Shown here: one piece after another, positions 8,719 through 16,967 of the stretch
How the letters are laid out: each line of letters opens with the position of its first letter
Numbering within the stretch: position 1 is the stretch's first letter
Source: RGIG7179 sp051893555
Lineage (GTDB): Bacteria; Bacillota; Clostridia; Peptostreptococcales; Anaerovoracaceae
Assembly: GCA_051893555.1 (NCBI GenBank)
Contig: JBJFHL010000012.1
Span: 8,206 to 72,205 of the forward strand
Length of the DNA: 64,000 nucleotides
Reading direction: 5' to 3'
Notes under the pieces: generated by a model
What the model was told of the DNA's origin: nothing
Seen by the model: only the letters and a program-made list of their open reading frames with translations
The model's database searches: none
Made by a program: the position numbers and the translations under genes

Positions 8719-9255
8719 ATGAAAGACTTGAAGGGAACGAAAACACTGGAAAATTTAATGATCGCATTCGCCGGGGAATCTCAGGCGAGAAACAAGTACA
8801 CCTTCTATGCTTCCAAGGCAAAGAAAGAGGGCTATGTACAGATTTCCAAACTGTTTGAAGAAACGGCTGCCAACGAAAAGGAACATGCAGAGCTGTGGTT
8901 CAAACATGCGGTAGGCATCGGTGACACCATGTCCAACCTGCTGGACGCAGCTGCCGGTGAAAACTATGAATGGACCGACATGTATGCTGAAATGGCGAAA
9001 ACTGCAGAGGAAGAAGGCTTCCCGGAAATCGCCGCCCAGATGAGAGGCGTGGCTGCCATCGAGAAGGAGCACGAGGAAAGATACAGAAAGCTGGCAAAGA
9101 ATATCGAAGAAGGCAAGGTGTTCAAGAAAGACGAAGAGATCGTATGGCAGTGCAGCAACTGCGGACATCAGTTTGTCGGAACCGAAGCACCGGATGAGTG
9201 TCCGGTATGCTTCCATGATAAGGCATACTTTCAGCAGAAGGCAGAAAATTATTAA
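8719..9255 (+). CDS. rbr: Rubrerythrin
   Basis: A non-haem di-iron peroxidase that reduces hydrogen peroxide using electrons from rubredoxin or NADH-linked partners. The 178-residue protein has a ferritin-like four-helix domain (about 1-140; di-iron ligands in GESQARNKY, ANEKEHAELW and AIEKEHEERY). A C-terminal rubredoxin domain follows with CSNCG and CPVCF iron ligands. The start at 8719 follows GAGGGAGG. It is cotranscribed with perR. Confidence 0.95.
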   Translation: MKDLKGTKTLENLMIAFAGESQARNKYTFYASKAKKEGYVQISKLFEETAANEKEHAELWFKHAVGIGDTMSNLLDAAAGENYEWTDMYAEMAKTAEEEGFPEIAAQMRGVAAIEKEHEERYRKLAKNIEEGKVFKKDEEIVWQCSNCGHQFVGTEAPDECPVCFHDKAYFQQKAENY

Positions 9256-9280
9256 TTGAACCATTTCCTGTTCGCAAAAT

Positions 9281-9322
9281 TGATCCTCCCGGCGTTTCGA
9301 ACGCGTCGGGGGGATTTTTTTC
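9281..9322 (+). terminator. Terminator after rubrerythrin
   Basis: A GC-rich imperfect inverted repeat (ATCCTCCCGGCG pairing with CGCGTCGGGGGGAT, with a bulge) is followed by a T-run at 9315-9321. It ends the perR-rbr transcript. Confidence 0.75.
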
Positions 9323-9447
9323 GGAAAAAGCCCTTAAAAACACATAAAAAGAAACGCCTGAAAGAGTGTATTTGGTTGAACGGCTGTAACCGTTGAAATG
9401 TATAGAAAAAAAGATGAAAAAAAGTTTGATTTTTTATAAAAAAAGAC
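9323..9447. other. AT-rich spacer upstream of the ribosomal operon
   Basis: First part of the 465-base gap 9256-9720. It is rich in A and T tracts and ends directly before the rpsJ promoter. The A-tracts just upstream of the -35 box could serve as an UP element, which would suit a highly expressed operon. No gene is seen. Confidence 0.4.
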
Positions 9448-9476
9448 TTGCATATTTGACAGAAGTGTTATATACT
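9448..9476 (+). promoter_or_regulatory. Promoter of the S10-spc-alpha operon
   Basis: TTGCAT (9448-9453), a 17-base spacer and TATACT (9471-9476). It is the best-spaced sigma-A promoter ahead of rpsJ. The TTGACA at 9456 is only 9 bases from this -10 and is not used with it. Transcription should begin near 9483. Confidence 0.75.
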
Positions 9477-9482
9477 AAAAAA

Positions 9483-9720
9483 GCTTGTGAAAGGCGATGA
9501 AGCGGGAAGTTACCGTGCTAAAGGAGAATTTCCGCGGAGAATTGTCCCCACCAGATGGGGGCGAAGGGATTCGCTTGATCTTTTGTTGTGCGTAGTAAAT
9601 AAGAAACGCACGCAAGCGTGTACGAAGCAAGCAAACCACTGTATGCGTTGAGATTTCAAGCATCAGAACCCCTTGTACAAGCATAGCGAAAACAGTACAA
9701 AAAATATTTAGGAGGAAAAA
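9483..9720 (+). promoter_or_regulatory. Long 5' leader of rpsJ, candidate autoregulatory RNA
   Basis: About 240 transcribed bases lie before rpsJ with no open frame worth calling. The section 9495-9570 has several short pairings, for example CCCCACC with GATGGGGG near 9546-9562. In Bacillus and relatives the S10 operon leader is a target of ribosomal protein L4. By position this leader could have the same role; that is inference and no fold was computed. AGGAGG at 9712-9717 is the rpsJ ribosome site. Confidence 0.45.
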
Positions 9721-10032
9721 ATGAGCGAATTACAGAAAATCAGAATCAAGCTGAAAGCTTACGACCACGCATTACTGGATCAGTCTGCAGCGAAAATCGT
9801 AGAAACCGCGAAGAAGACTGGCGCTGATGTTTCCGGTCCGATTCCACTGCCGACCGAGAAGGAAGTCGTAACAATCTTGAGAGCAGTCCACAAGTACAAG
9901 GACAGCAGAGAACAGTTCGAACAGAGAACTCACAAGAGACTGATCGACATCACCAATGCTACTCTGAAGACCACAGACGCGCTGACCAAGCTGGATCTGC
10001 CTGCAGGCGTAGACATTGAAATCAAACTGTAG
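9721..10032 (+). CDS. rpsJ: 30S ribosomal protein S10
   Basis: Component of the 30S head; also pairs with NusB in transcription antitermination. The 103-residue length is normal for the family. Conserved IRIKLKAYDH and the loop GPIPLPTE are present. ATG 9721 follows TTAGGAGGAAAAA. First gene of a 31-gene operon that runs to rplQ; a 111-base gap separates it from rplC. Confidence 0.98.
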   Translation: MSELQKIRIKLKAYDHALLDQSAAKIVETAKKTGADVSGPIPLPTEKEVVTILRAVHKYKDSREQFEQRTHKRLIDITNATLKTTDALTKLDLPAGVDIEIKL

Positions 10033-10143
10033 TCACAGGACGCAGTCACTAACAAGCGAAGGGTACTCCCCTTAGTAAGATTGCATGAGAGGGAACAGAT
10101 TCCAAACCAGAGCAATCCGCTGTAAGAATTCAGGAGGAAAAAT
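10033..10143 (+). other. Spacer between rpsJ and rplC
   Basis: At 111 bases this is among the longest gaps in an otherwise tightly packed operon. A small GGGTACTCCCC hairpin lies near 10063-10075, and AGGAGG precedes rplC. No T-run follows, so it is not a terminator. It could be an RNA processing or translation-control site, but nothing proves this. Confidence 0.35.
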
Positions 10144-10779
10144 ATGAAGACAATCTTAGGTAAGAAGATGGGCATGACCCAGATCTTCGACGAAGAGGGA
10201 AATGTGATTCCCGTAACCGTCATCGAAGCAGGTCCGGAAGTTGTTACACAGGTTAAGACTGTGGAAACCGATGGATACAATGCGGTACAGATCGGTTTTG
10301 AAGACCAGAAGCCGCAGAGAGTGAACAAGCCGCTGACCGGACATTTTGCCAAGGCTGGCGTGACCACGAAGAAATATCTGGCCGAGTTCAGAGTAGAAGA
10401 AGGTGAAGCTTACGAAGTAGGTCAGGTGATCACCGTAGCGGACTTCGAAGAAGGCAAGAAGATCGATGTAACCGGTATTTCCAAGGGTAAAGGAACCCAG
10501 GGCAATATCAAGAGACACGGTCACCACAGAGGCCCGATGACGCACGGTTCCAAGCACAAGAGACTGGCCGGTGCTCTGGCAGCAGGTACTTATCCTTCCA
10601 GAGTATTCAAGGGCAACGCAGGTCCTGGAAGAATGGGAAGAGAAACCGTTACTGTTCAGAACCTGGTACTGGTAAAAGTTATTGAAGACAGAAACCTTCT
10701 GCTGGTAAAAGGCGCTGTTCCGGGAAACAAGGGTGGCCTGGTAAGCGTTAGATACGCAGTAAAAGGTCAGGGCAAATAG
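10144..10779 (+). CDS. rplC: 50S ribosomal protein L3
   Basis: Early-assembly protein whose central loop reaches the peptidyl transferase centre. The 211 residues include the conserved KRHGHHRGPMTHGS loop (about 120-135) and the GRMGRETVTVQNL block. The start ATG 10144 is 6 bases after AGGAGG. It lies 30 bases before rplD in the S10 section. Confidence 0.98.
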   Translation: MKTILGKKMGMTQIFDEEGNVIPVTVIEAGPEVVTQVKTVETDGYNAVQIGFEDQKPQRVNKPLTGHFAKAGVTTKKYLAEFRVEEGEAYEVGQVITVADFEEGKKIDVTGISKGKGTQGNIKRHGHHRGPMTHGSKHKRLAGALAAGTYPSRVFKGNAGPGRMGRETVTVQNLVLVKVIEDRNLLLVKGAVPGNKGGLVSVRYAVKGQGK

Positions 10780-10809
10780 AGATAAGACTTCAGAAAGGAG
10801 GAAGCACAA

Positions 10810-11433
10810 ATGGCAAAAGTAACAATGCTTAACATGGCAGGTGCGGAAGCAGGCGTTATCGAACTGAACGATGACATCTTCGCAATCACACCGAATGAAA
10901 ACGCTGTACATGCAGTGATTAAGAATTACCTGGCGAACCAGAGACAGGGTACTCAGTCTGCCAAGACCAGAGCTGAAGTCAGAGGAGGCGGAAGAAAGCC
11001 TTTCAGACAGAAGGGAACCGGTCGTCACAGACAGGGAAGCTCCACAGACCCTTCACAGATCGGCGGCGGTATTGTATTCGCTCCGAAGCCAAGAGACTAT
11101 AGATACACTCTTCCGAAGAAGGTAAGAAGACTGGCAATGAAGTCAGCATTATCTTCCAAGGTAGCGGAAAAAGAAATTATCGTATTAGACGAACTGAAAT
11201 TTGATGCACCGAAGACAAAGGAAATGGTTAAGGTGCTGGAAAACGTGAAGGCCGGCAAGAAGGCACTGATCGTTATGGCTGAAAAGGACGAAAACGTTGT
11301 AAAGTCCGCAGCAAACATTCCTGGTGTAAGAACCGCACTGGTAGGCACCATGAACGTTTACGAGATCATCAACCACGAAAGCTTCATCGTAACACAGGAA
11401 GCGGTTAAGAAAATCGAGGAGGTGTACATCTAA
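10810..11433 (+). CDS. rplD: 50S ribosomal protein L4
   Basis: Lines the peptide exit tunnel; in many bacteria it also represses the S10 operon by binding its leader. The 207-residue protein has the tunnel loop with RGGGRKPFRQKGTGRHRQGS (about residues 58-77), where macrolide-resistance changes are known in other species; the loop here looks standard. Its stop overlaps the rplW start by one base, indicating coupled translation. Confidence 0.98.
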   Translation: MAKVTMLNMAGAEAGVIELNDDIFAITPNENAVHAVIKNYLANQRQGTQSAKTRAEVRGGGRKPFRQKGTGRHRQGSSTDPSQIGGGIVFAPKPRDYRYTLPKKVRRLAMKSALSSKVAEKEIIVLDELKFDAPKTKEMVKVLENVKAGKKALIVMAEKDENVVKSAANIPGVRTALVGTMNVYEIINHESFIVTQEAVKKIEEVYI

Positions 11434-11723
11434 TGAGAACAGCATACGACGTAATCCTCACACCGGTTATCTCCGAACAGAGCATGGACGTTGCAGCAGA
11501 GAAAAAGTACACTTTCAAAGTTGCAGTTGACGCGAACAAGACGGAAGTCAAGTCCGCTGTGGAAGAAATCTTCGGTGTTGAAGTAGCTAAAGTAAACATC
11601 ATGAATTATGACGGTAAAGTAAAGAGAATGGGAAGAAATGTTGGCAGAACTGCTGCTTACAAAAAAGCAATCGTTACTCTGACAGAAAAGAGTAAGGAAA
11701 TTGAATTCTTCCAGGGACTGTAA
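11433..11723 (+). CDS. rplW: 50S ribosomal protein L23
   Basis: Exit-tunnel protein that docks SRP and trigger factor. 96 residues, normal length; PVISEQSMD at the N-terminus and VNIMNYDGKVKRMGR are family blocks. Its ATG overlaps the last base of rplD (TAATG arrangement), with GGAGG inside rplD as ribosome site. Confidence 0.97.
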   Translation: MRTAYDVILTPVISEQSMDVAAEKKYTFKVAVDANKTEVKSAVEEIFGVEVAKVNIMNYDGKVKRMGRNVGRTAAYKKAIVTLTEKSKEIEFFQGL

Positions 11724-11740
11724 TAGGAGGCAAATAGAAA

Positions 11741-12574
11741 ATGGGAATTAAAAAATACAATCCAACGACTCCTGGTCTTAGAGGTATGACGGTTTCCACC
11801 TTCGAAGAAATCACTACCAGCACACCTGAGAAGTCACTGACTGTAACCCTGAAGAAACATTCAGGAAGAAATAACAGAGGTAAGATCACCGTTCGGCATA
11901 AAGGCGGCGGCACCAGACCGAAATACAGAATCATCGATTTCAAGAGAGATAAGGACGGTATTCCGGCAATCGTAAAGACGATCGAATACGATCCGAACAG
12001 AAGTGCAAACATCGCGCTGCTGGTTTACGCAGACGGCGAAAAGAGATATATTCTGGCTCCGAATAAGCTGAAGATCGGATACACCATCGTATCCGGACCG
12101 GACGCAGATATCATGGTTGGAAACGCACTGCCAATCGCGAACATTCCGGTTGGTACCATCATCCACAATGTGGAATTAAAGCCTGGTAAGGGCGGCCAGC
12201 TGGCTCGTTCCGCAGGCAACGGCGCACAGCTGATGGCAAAGGAAGGCGATTACGCACAGGTAAGACTGCCGTCCGGCGAAGTAAGAAAGGTAAGCATGAA
12301 ATGCAGAGCTACCATCGGCGAAGTCGGCAACCTGGATCACGCAAACATCCAGATCGGTAAGGCAGGAAGAAAGAGACACATGGGTGTCAGACCTACCGTA
12401 AGAGGTTCCGTAATGAACCCGAACGATCACCCACATGGCGGTGGTGAAGGCAGAGCGCCGATCGGACGTAAGAGCCCAGTTACTCCTTGGGGTAAGCCGG
12501 CTCTGGGTTACAAGACCAGAAAGAAGAACAAGGCGTCCAATCAGTATATCGTAAAGAGAAGAAATGAAAAATAA
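11741..12574 (+). CDS. rplB: 50S ribosomal protein L2
   Basis: Core 50S protein needed for subunit joining and peptidyl transfer. 277 residues. The C-terminal block contains the conserved HPHGGGEGRAPIGR segment with the critical histidine, followed by TPWGKPALGYKTRKK. The N-terminal KHSGRNNRGKITVRHKGGG block is also standard. ATG 11741 follows GGAGGCAAATAGAAA. Confidence 0.98.
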   Translation: MGIKKYNPTTPGLRGMTVSTFEEITTSTPEKSLTVTLKKHSGRNNRGKITVRHKGGGTRPKYRIIDFKRDKDGIPAIVKTIEYDPNRSANIALLVYADGEKRYILAPNKLKIGYTIVSGPDADIMVGNALPIANIPVGTIIHNVELKPGKGGQLARSAGNGAQLMAKEGDYAQVRLPSGEVRKVSMKCRATIGEVGNLDHANIQIGKAGRKRHMGVRPTVRGSVMNPNDHPHGGGEGRAPIGRKSPVTPWGKPALGYKTRKKNKASNQYIVKRRNEK

Positions 12575-12594
12575 TCAGGAAGGGAGCAGAAATA

Positions 12595-12876
12595 ATGGGT
12601 AGATCACTGAAAAAAGGTCCTTTCGTAAACGCCAAGCTGCTGAAAGCCATCGAAGAGATGAATGCAGCCAACGAAAAGAAAGTAATCAAGACTTGGTCAA
12701 GACCTTCTACTATATTCCCGCAGATGGTGGGACACACGATCGCAGTACACGATGGTAAGAAACATGTCCCTGTATATATCACAGAAGACATGGTAGGACA
12801 CAGACTTGGAGAATTCGCTCCGACCAGAAACTACAGAGGCCACGCTGCTGATAAGTCATCTAAGGTGAAGAGATAA
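12595..12876 (+). CDS. rpsS: 30S ribosomal protein S19
   Basis: 30S head protein contacting S13 and the 23S bridge. 93 residues; MGRSLKKGPFV start and HVPVYITEDMVGHRLGEFA block are diagnostic. GGGAG lies upstream of ATG 12595. It precedes rplV in the standard order. Confidence 0.98.
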   Translation: MGRSLKKGPFVNAKLLKAIEEMNAANEKKVIKTWSRPSTIFPQMVGHTIAVHDGKKHVPVYITEDMVGHRLGEFAPTRNYRGHAADKSSKVKR

Positions 12877-12893
12877 GAAAGGAGAACATGAAA

Positions 12894-13229
12894 ATGGAAG
12901 CAAAAGCAGTTGCAAAATACGTAAAAATGTCTCCTGTCAAGCTGAAACCTGTTACTGACTTAGTAAGAGGTAAGGACTTAAACGAGGCATTGAACATCTT
13001 AAAGTTCACACCTGGCAAGGGTTCCGAAATCGTAGAAAAAGTTGTGAAATCCGCAGCAGCAAACGCTGAAAACAATTTCGATATGAATCCGGATAATTTA
13101 TACGTTGCAGAAGTATATGCTCATCAGGGCCCTACAATGAAGAGATGGAGAGCCGGTTCACAGGGAAGAGCATCAATCATCTTAAAGAGATCCAGCCACG
13201 TTGGCGTGACTCTGAGAGAGAAAGAATAA
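12894..13229 (+). CDS. rplV: 50S ribosomal protein L22
   Basis: Exit-tunnel protein of 111 residues. I prefer ATG 12894 (MEAKAVAKYV), which matches the usual clostridial start and lies 9 bases after GGAG; ATG 12888 is in frame two codons earlier but only 3 bases from the ribosome site. The GPTMKRWRAGSQGRAS beta-hairpin block that reaches the tunnel is intact. Confidence 0.95.
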   Translation: MEAKAVAKYVKMSPVKLKPVTDLVRGKDLNEALNILKFTPGKGSEIVEKVVKSAAANAENNFDMNPDNLYVAEVYAHQGPTMKRWRAGSQGRASIILKRSSHVGVTLREKE

Positions 13230-13241
13230 GGAGGTTCATTC

Positions 13242-14123
13242 ATGGGTCAGAAAGTAAGTCCACATGGATTAAGAGTGGGCGTTATCAAGGACTGGGATTC
13301 CAAGTGGTACGCAGACAAGAAGAACTTTGCAGATTACCTGATTGAAGATAATAAAGTTAGAGAATATGTAAAGAAGAAATTATACGTTGCTGGCGTTTCA
13401 AAGGTTCTTATTGAAAGAGCAGCAGAAAATAAGATCAGAGTCATCGTTCTGACAGCAAAGCCGGGTATGGTGATCGGAAGATCCGGAGACGGCATCGATG
13501 TGCTGAAGGCTGATCTGAAGAAGCTGACCGGTAAAGATGTGGAAATCTCCATCGAGGAAGTAAGACGTTCCGAAATGGATGCACAGCTGACTGCTGAAAG
13601 CGTTGCACAGGCTCTGGAAAGACGTGTTTCTTTCAGAAGAGCCATGAAGCAGGCCATCGGCAGAACCATGAAGGCCGGTGCAAAGGGTATCAAGGTTACC
13701 GTATCCGGAAGACTGGGCGGTGCTGAAATCGCAAGAAGCGAAAAGTACAGCGAAGGTAACGTTCCTCTGCACACCTTAAGAGCTGACATCGATTACGGCT
13801 TTGCGGAAGCAGACACCACTTACGGCAAGATCGGCGTAAAGGTGTGGATCAACCATGGCGAAGTGCTGGATAAGGGACTGCAGAGCCCGGTTCGTGAAGA
13901 AAAGCGCGAAAGACGCGGCGAAAGAAAGGGCAGAAAAGACGGCGAAAGACGTGAAAGACGCGAAAGACGCGATGGTGAGAGACGTGACAGACGCGACAGA
14001 AACGACCGTTTCGAAGCACCGAAGGCAGTAAACCCAAGAGTAAGAAAGACTCCGAAGGCACAGCCGCAAGTAGAAGCACCGCAGGTTGAAGCAGCAGAAG
14101 CTGCTGAAGCTGCTGAAGAATAA
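13242..14123 (+). CDS. rpsC: 30S ribosomal protein S3 with long charged C-terminal extension
   Basis: mRNA-entry protein of the 30S head with KH-type RNA binding (PGMVIGRSGDGID near residue 75) and the C-terminal S3 domain (RADIDYGFAEADTTYGKIGVKVWI). The protein is 293 residues, while most bacterial S3 proteins are about 210-230. The extra tail from about residue 217 is a run of Arg, Glu and Asp repeats (RRERRERR, RRDRRDRND) followed by a Pro/Ala/Glu segment ending AAEAAEAAEE. ATG 13242 follows AAGGAGG. The core is ordinary; the tail is likely disordered. Confidence 0.97.
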   Translation: MGQKVSPHGLRVGVIKDWDSKWYADKKNFADYLIEDNKVREYVKKKLYVAGVSKVLIERAAENKIRVIVLTAKPGMVIGRSGDGIDVLKADLKKLTGKDVEISIEEVRRSEMDAQLTAESVAQALERRVSFRRAMKQAIGRTMKAGAKGIKVTVSGRLGGAEIARSEKYSEGNVPLHTLRADIDYGFAEADTTYGKIGVKVWINHGEVLDKGLQSPVREEKRERRGERKGRKDGERRERRERRDGERRDRRDRNDRFEAPKAVNPRVRKTPKAQPQVEAPQVEAAEAAEAAEE

Positions 14124-14149
14124 GAACTGGAGAAAGGAGGAACGAAACC

Positions 14150-14581
14150 ATGTTAATGCCAAAGCGCGTTAAACGTAGAAGAGTTCACAGAGGAAGAATG
14201 AAAGGCGTTGCAACGAAGGGAAACACGATCACTTACGGTTCCTACGGATTAGTTGCACAGGAATGTGGATGGATCACCTCGAATCAGATTGAAGCGGCTC
14301 GTATTGCGATGACCCGTTCCATCAAAAGAGGTGGTAAGGTATATATCAAGATTTTCCCGCACAAGTCAGTCACCAAGAAGCCGGCTGAAGTACGTATGGG
14401 TTCCGGTAAAGGTGCTCCTGAGTACTGGGTAGCAGTCGTAAAGCCGGGCAGAGTAATGTTCGAAATTGAGGGTGTATCTGAAGAAAAGGCAAGAGAAGCC
14501 ATGAGACTTGCCTCCCACAAGCTGCCTGTAAAGTGCAAGTTTGCCATCAAAGGCCAGGAAGTAAAGGGTGGTGAAGCATAA
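14150..14581 (+). CDS. rplP: 50S ribosomal protein L16
   Basis: Positions tRNAs on the 50S subunit. 143 residues starting MLMPKRVKRRR, with the conserved AEVRMGSGKGAPEYWVAVV block. ATG 14150 lies 9 bases after AAAGGAGG. The stop TAATGG overlaps the rpmC start by one base. Confidence 0.98.
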   Translation: MLMPKRVKRRRVHRGRMKGVATKGNTITYGSYGLVAQECGWITSNQIEAARIAMTRSIKRGGKVYIKIFPHKSVTKKPAEVRMGSGKGAPEYWVAVVKPGRVMFEIEGVSEEKAREAMRLASHKLPVKCKFAIKGQEVKGGEA

Positions 14582-14784
14582 TGGAATTAAAGAAAATGAG
14601 AGAAATGACCGAAGTTGAATTAAACACCGAACTCGGCAAGATGAAAAAAGAATTATTCAACTTAAGATTCCAGCATGTGACCGGACAGCTTGAAAACCCG
14701 GTACAGATGCGTGAATTAAAGAGAGATATCGCTAGAGTAAAGACTATTATCAGAGAAAAAGAGCTGGCAAAGGCCGAAGCTTAA
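14581..14784 (+). CDS. rpmC: 50S ribosomal protein L29
   Basis: Small two-helix protein near the tunnel exit, 67 residues. The ELNTELGKMKKELFNLRFQ helix and the IARVKTIIREKE block are typical. It starts within the last base of rplP. Confidence 0.97.
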   Translation: MELKKMREMTEVELNTELGKMKKELFNLRFQHVTGQLENPVQMRELKRDIARVKTIIREKELAKAEA

Positions 14785-14802
14785 TAGAAAGGAGGATGTA
14801 AT

Positions 14803-15063
14803 ATGACAGTTGAAAGAAATAGAAGAAAAACCAAGGTCGGTGTTGTTGTTTCTGACAAGATGGATAAGACCATAGTTGTAGCCATCGAAGACTTCGTAAG
14901 ACATTCCCTTTATGGTAAGGCCGTAAAGAGAACCAAGAAGGTAAAGGCTCACGATGAGAATAATGAATGCCAGATCGGCGATAAAGTAAGAATTATGGAA
15001 ACAAGACCTCTGTCCAAGGACAAGAGATGGAGACTTGTGAACATTGTAGAAAAGGTTAAATAA
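14803..15063 (+). CDS. rpsQ: 30S ribosomal protein S17
   Basis: Primary 16S-binding protein, 86 residues. VVSDKMDKTIVV and the ETRPLSKDKRWRLV block are diagnostic. Ribosome site AAAGGAGG lies 9 bases before ATG 14803. Confidence 0.97.
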   Translation: MTVERNRRKTKVGVVVSDKMDKTIVVAIEDFVRHSLYGKAVKRTKKVKAHDENNECQIGDKVRIMETRPLSKDKRWRLVNIVEKVK

Positions 15064-15078
15064 AGGAGGCACCAAATC

Positions 15079-15453
15079 ATGATTCAGACTGAAACCAGAT
15101 TAAGAGTTGCCGACAACTCCGGAGCGAAGGAACTTCTGTGCATCCGTATCCTGGGCGGTACTTCCCGTCAGTATGCAAATATCGGAGACGTAATCGTCTG
15201 CGCAGTAAAGGAAGCAACCCCGGGCGGTGTTGTGAAAAAAGGCGACGTAGTGAAGGCTGTAGTGGTTAGAACCAAGCATGGTGCCAGAAGAGCTGACGGC
15301 AGCTATGTAAAGTTTGACCAGAACGCAGCAGTTATCATTAAGAGTCCGGAAGACAAGAACCCGGTTGGAACCCGTATTTTCGGACCGGTAGCAAGAGAGC
15401 TGAGAGACAAGGGATTTATGAAGATCGTGTCCTTGGCACCGGAAGTATTATAG
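15079..15453 (+). CDS. rplN: 50S ribosomal protein L14
   Basis: Subunit-interface protein, 124 residues. MIQTETRLRVADNSGAKE start and the ELRDKGFMKIVSLAPEVL end are classic. AAAGGAGG lies 9 bases before the ATG. First gene of the spc-type section. Confidence 0.98.
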   Translation: MIQTETRLRVADNSGAKELLCIRILGGTSRQYANIGDVIVCAVKEATPGGVVKKGDVVKAVVVRTKHGARRADGSYVKFDQNAAVIIKSPEDKNPVGTRIFGPVARELRDKGFMKIVSLAPEVL

Positions 15454-15465
15454 GAGGCATAACGG

Positions 15466-15771
15466 ATGCGTATTAAGAAAGATGATACAGTGGTAGTAAT
15501 CACTGGTAAAGATAAAGGTAAGACCGGAAAAGTTCTGAAAGCTATGCCTGCAGAGAACAAAGTAGTGGTTCAGGGCGTAAACGTTCAGACCAAGCACGCA
15601 AAGGCAACCAGAAAAGCCGGCGCAGAAATCAAGCACATTGAAGGCCCGATCGATGCTTCCAATGTAATGCTGTATGATACAAAGGCAAAGAAAGCCGTAA
15701 AAGTTGGTTACCAGATCAAGGATGGTAAGAAAGTAAGAGTGGCCAGAAAGACTGGCGCTGTGATTGACTAG
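15466..15771 (+). CDS. rplX: 50S ribosomal protein L24
   Basis: Assembly initiator with a KOW motif (VVVITGKDKGKTGKVLKAM, about residues 8-26). 101 residues. ATG 15466 follows AGGAGG 7 bases upstream; rplE follows after 17 bases. Confidence 0.97.
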   Translation: MRIKKDDTVVVITGKDKGKTGKVLKAMPAENKVVVQGVNVQTKHAKATRKAGAEIKHIEGPIDASNVMLYDTKAKKAVKVGYQIKDGKKVRVARKTGAVID

Positions 15772-15788
15772 GAAAGGAGGAGAAGATT

Positions 15789-16331
15789 TTGACAGCAAGA
15801 TTAAGAGAAACTTATAATAATGAAGTATTCAATGCTTTAAAAGAAAAGTTCGGATATAAAAACGTAATGGAAGTTCCTAAGCTGACCAAGATCACCATCA
15901 ACATGGGTCTGGGCGAAGCAAAGGATAACGCAAAGATCATGGAATCCGCTGTAGCTGAACTGGCACTGATCAGTGGACAGAAACCTGTCATCACCAAGGC
16001 GAAAAAGTCCATCGCGAACTTCAAGGTTCGTCAGGGCATGCCGGTAGGTGCAAAGGTTACGCTGAGAGGCGACAACATGTATGTATTTGCTGACAAGTTC
16101 TTTAACATCTCCCTTCCGAGAGTGAGAGACTTTAAGGGCGTAAGCAAGAATTCATTCGACGGCAGAGGCAACTACTCTATGGGTATCAAGGAACAGTTAA
16201 TCTTCCCTGAAATCAACTACGATCAGGTTGATACCATCAAAGGAATGAACATAGTATTTACTACAACGGCTAAAACAGACGAAGAAGCAGCTGCACTGTT
16301 AGAGCTGCTGGGTATGCCGTTTGAGAAATAG
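15789..16331 (+). CDS. rplE: 50S ribosomal protein L5
   Basis: Binds 5S rRNA and contacts P-site tRNA. 180 residues. The start is TTG 15789, 8 bases after AAAGGAGG; no ATG precedes the conserved N-terminus. The GLGEAKDNAK and RVRDFKGVSKNSFDGRGNY blocks are intact. Confidence 0.96.
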   Translation: MTARLRETYNNEVFNALKEKFGYKNVMEVPKLTKITINMGLGEAKDNAKIMESAVAELALISGQKPVITKAKKSIANFKVRQGMPVGAKVTLRGDNMYVFADKFFNISLPRVRDFKGVSKNSFDGRGNYSMGIKEQLIFPEINYDQVDTIKGMNIVFTTTAKTDEEAAALLELLGMPFEK

Positions 16332-16340
16332 GAGGGAATT

Positions 16341-16526
16341 ATGGCAAAGACATCTCTCAAGGTTAAACAGGCTAGAAAACCTAAGTATTCAACACGTGCA
16401 TATACCAGATGCAGAATCTGCGGACGTCCGCACTCTGTACTGAGAAAGTATGGTATCTGCCGTATCTGTTTTAGAGAGCTTGCTTATAAAGGAGAAATTC
16501 CTGGCGTAAGAAAAGCAAGCTGGTAA
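16341..16526 (+). CDS. rpsN: 30S ribosomal protein S14, zinc type (type Z)
   Basis: Short 61-residue zinc-containing S14. Four cysteines at residues 24, 27, 40 and 43 form the zinc ribbon. Cells with the C+ form often switch to a zinc-free paralog under zinc limitation; none is visible in this window. Ribosome site GGAGG precedes the ATG. Confidence 0.98.
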   Translation: MAKTSLKVKQARKPKYSTRAYTRCRICGRPHSVLRKYGICRICFRELAYKGEIPGVRKASW

Positions 16527-16554
16527 ATATTTTGACGAAAGGAGATACACTGTA

Positions 16555-16953
16555 ATGACAATGACAGATCCTATAGCGGATATGCTGACCAGAATCAGAA
16601 ATGCTAATACTGTAGGACATGAAACTGTAGAGATTCCTGCTTCCAAGATGAAGAAAGCCATCGCAGAAATCTTAAAAGAAGAAGGCTACATTGCAGATTA
16701 TGATGTAATTGAAGATAACAAGCAGGGCATCATCAAAGTTACGATGAAGTACGGTGCAAATAAAGAAAAAGTAATCAGTGGAATCAAGAAGATTTCCAAG
16801 CCGGGCCTGAAGGTATATGCCAAGGCTGGTGAAGTACCTAAAGTTCTGGGAGGACTGGGTATCGCAATCATCTCCACTTCCAAGGGAGTTGTAAGTGACA
16901 AGGAAGCCAGAAAGCTGGGTATCGGCGGCGAAGTAATCTGTTATGTATGGTAG
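16555..16953 (+). CDS. rpsH: 30S ribosomal protein S8
   Basis: Central 16S-binding protein; in E. coli it also represses the spc operon. 132 residues beginning MTMTDPIADMLTRIRNA; GLGIAIISTSKGVVSDKEAR is the conserved C-terminal block. AAAGGAG lies about 9 bases before ATG 16555. Confidence 0.98.
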   Translation: MTMTDPIADMLTRIRNANTVGHETVEIPASKMKKAIAEILKEEGYIADYDVIEDNKQGIIKVTMKYGANKEKVISGIKKISKPGLKVYAKAGEVPKVLGGLGIAIISTSKGVVSDKEARKLGIGGEVICYVW

Positions 16954-16967
16954 GAGGAACTTAAGAT

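Noticed and set aside
9456..9476. TTGACA at 9456 as the -35 of the rpsJ promoter
   Set aside because: Only 9 bases from the TATACT; TTGCAT at 9448 has the correct 17-base spacing.
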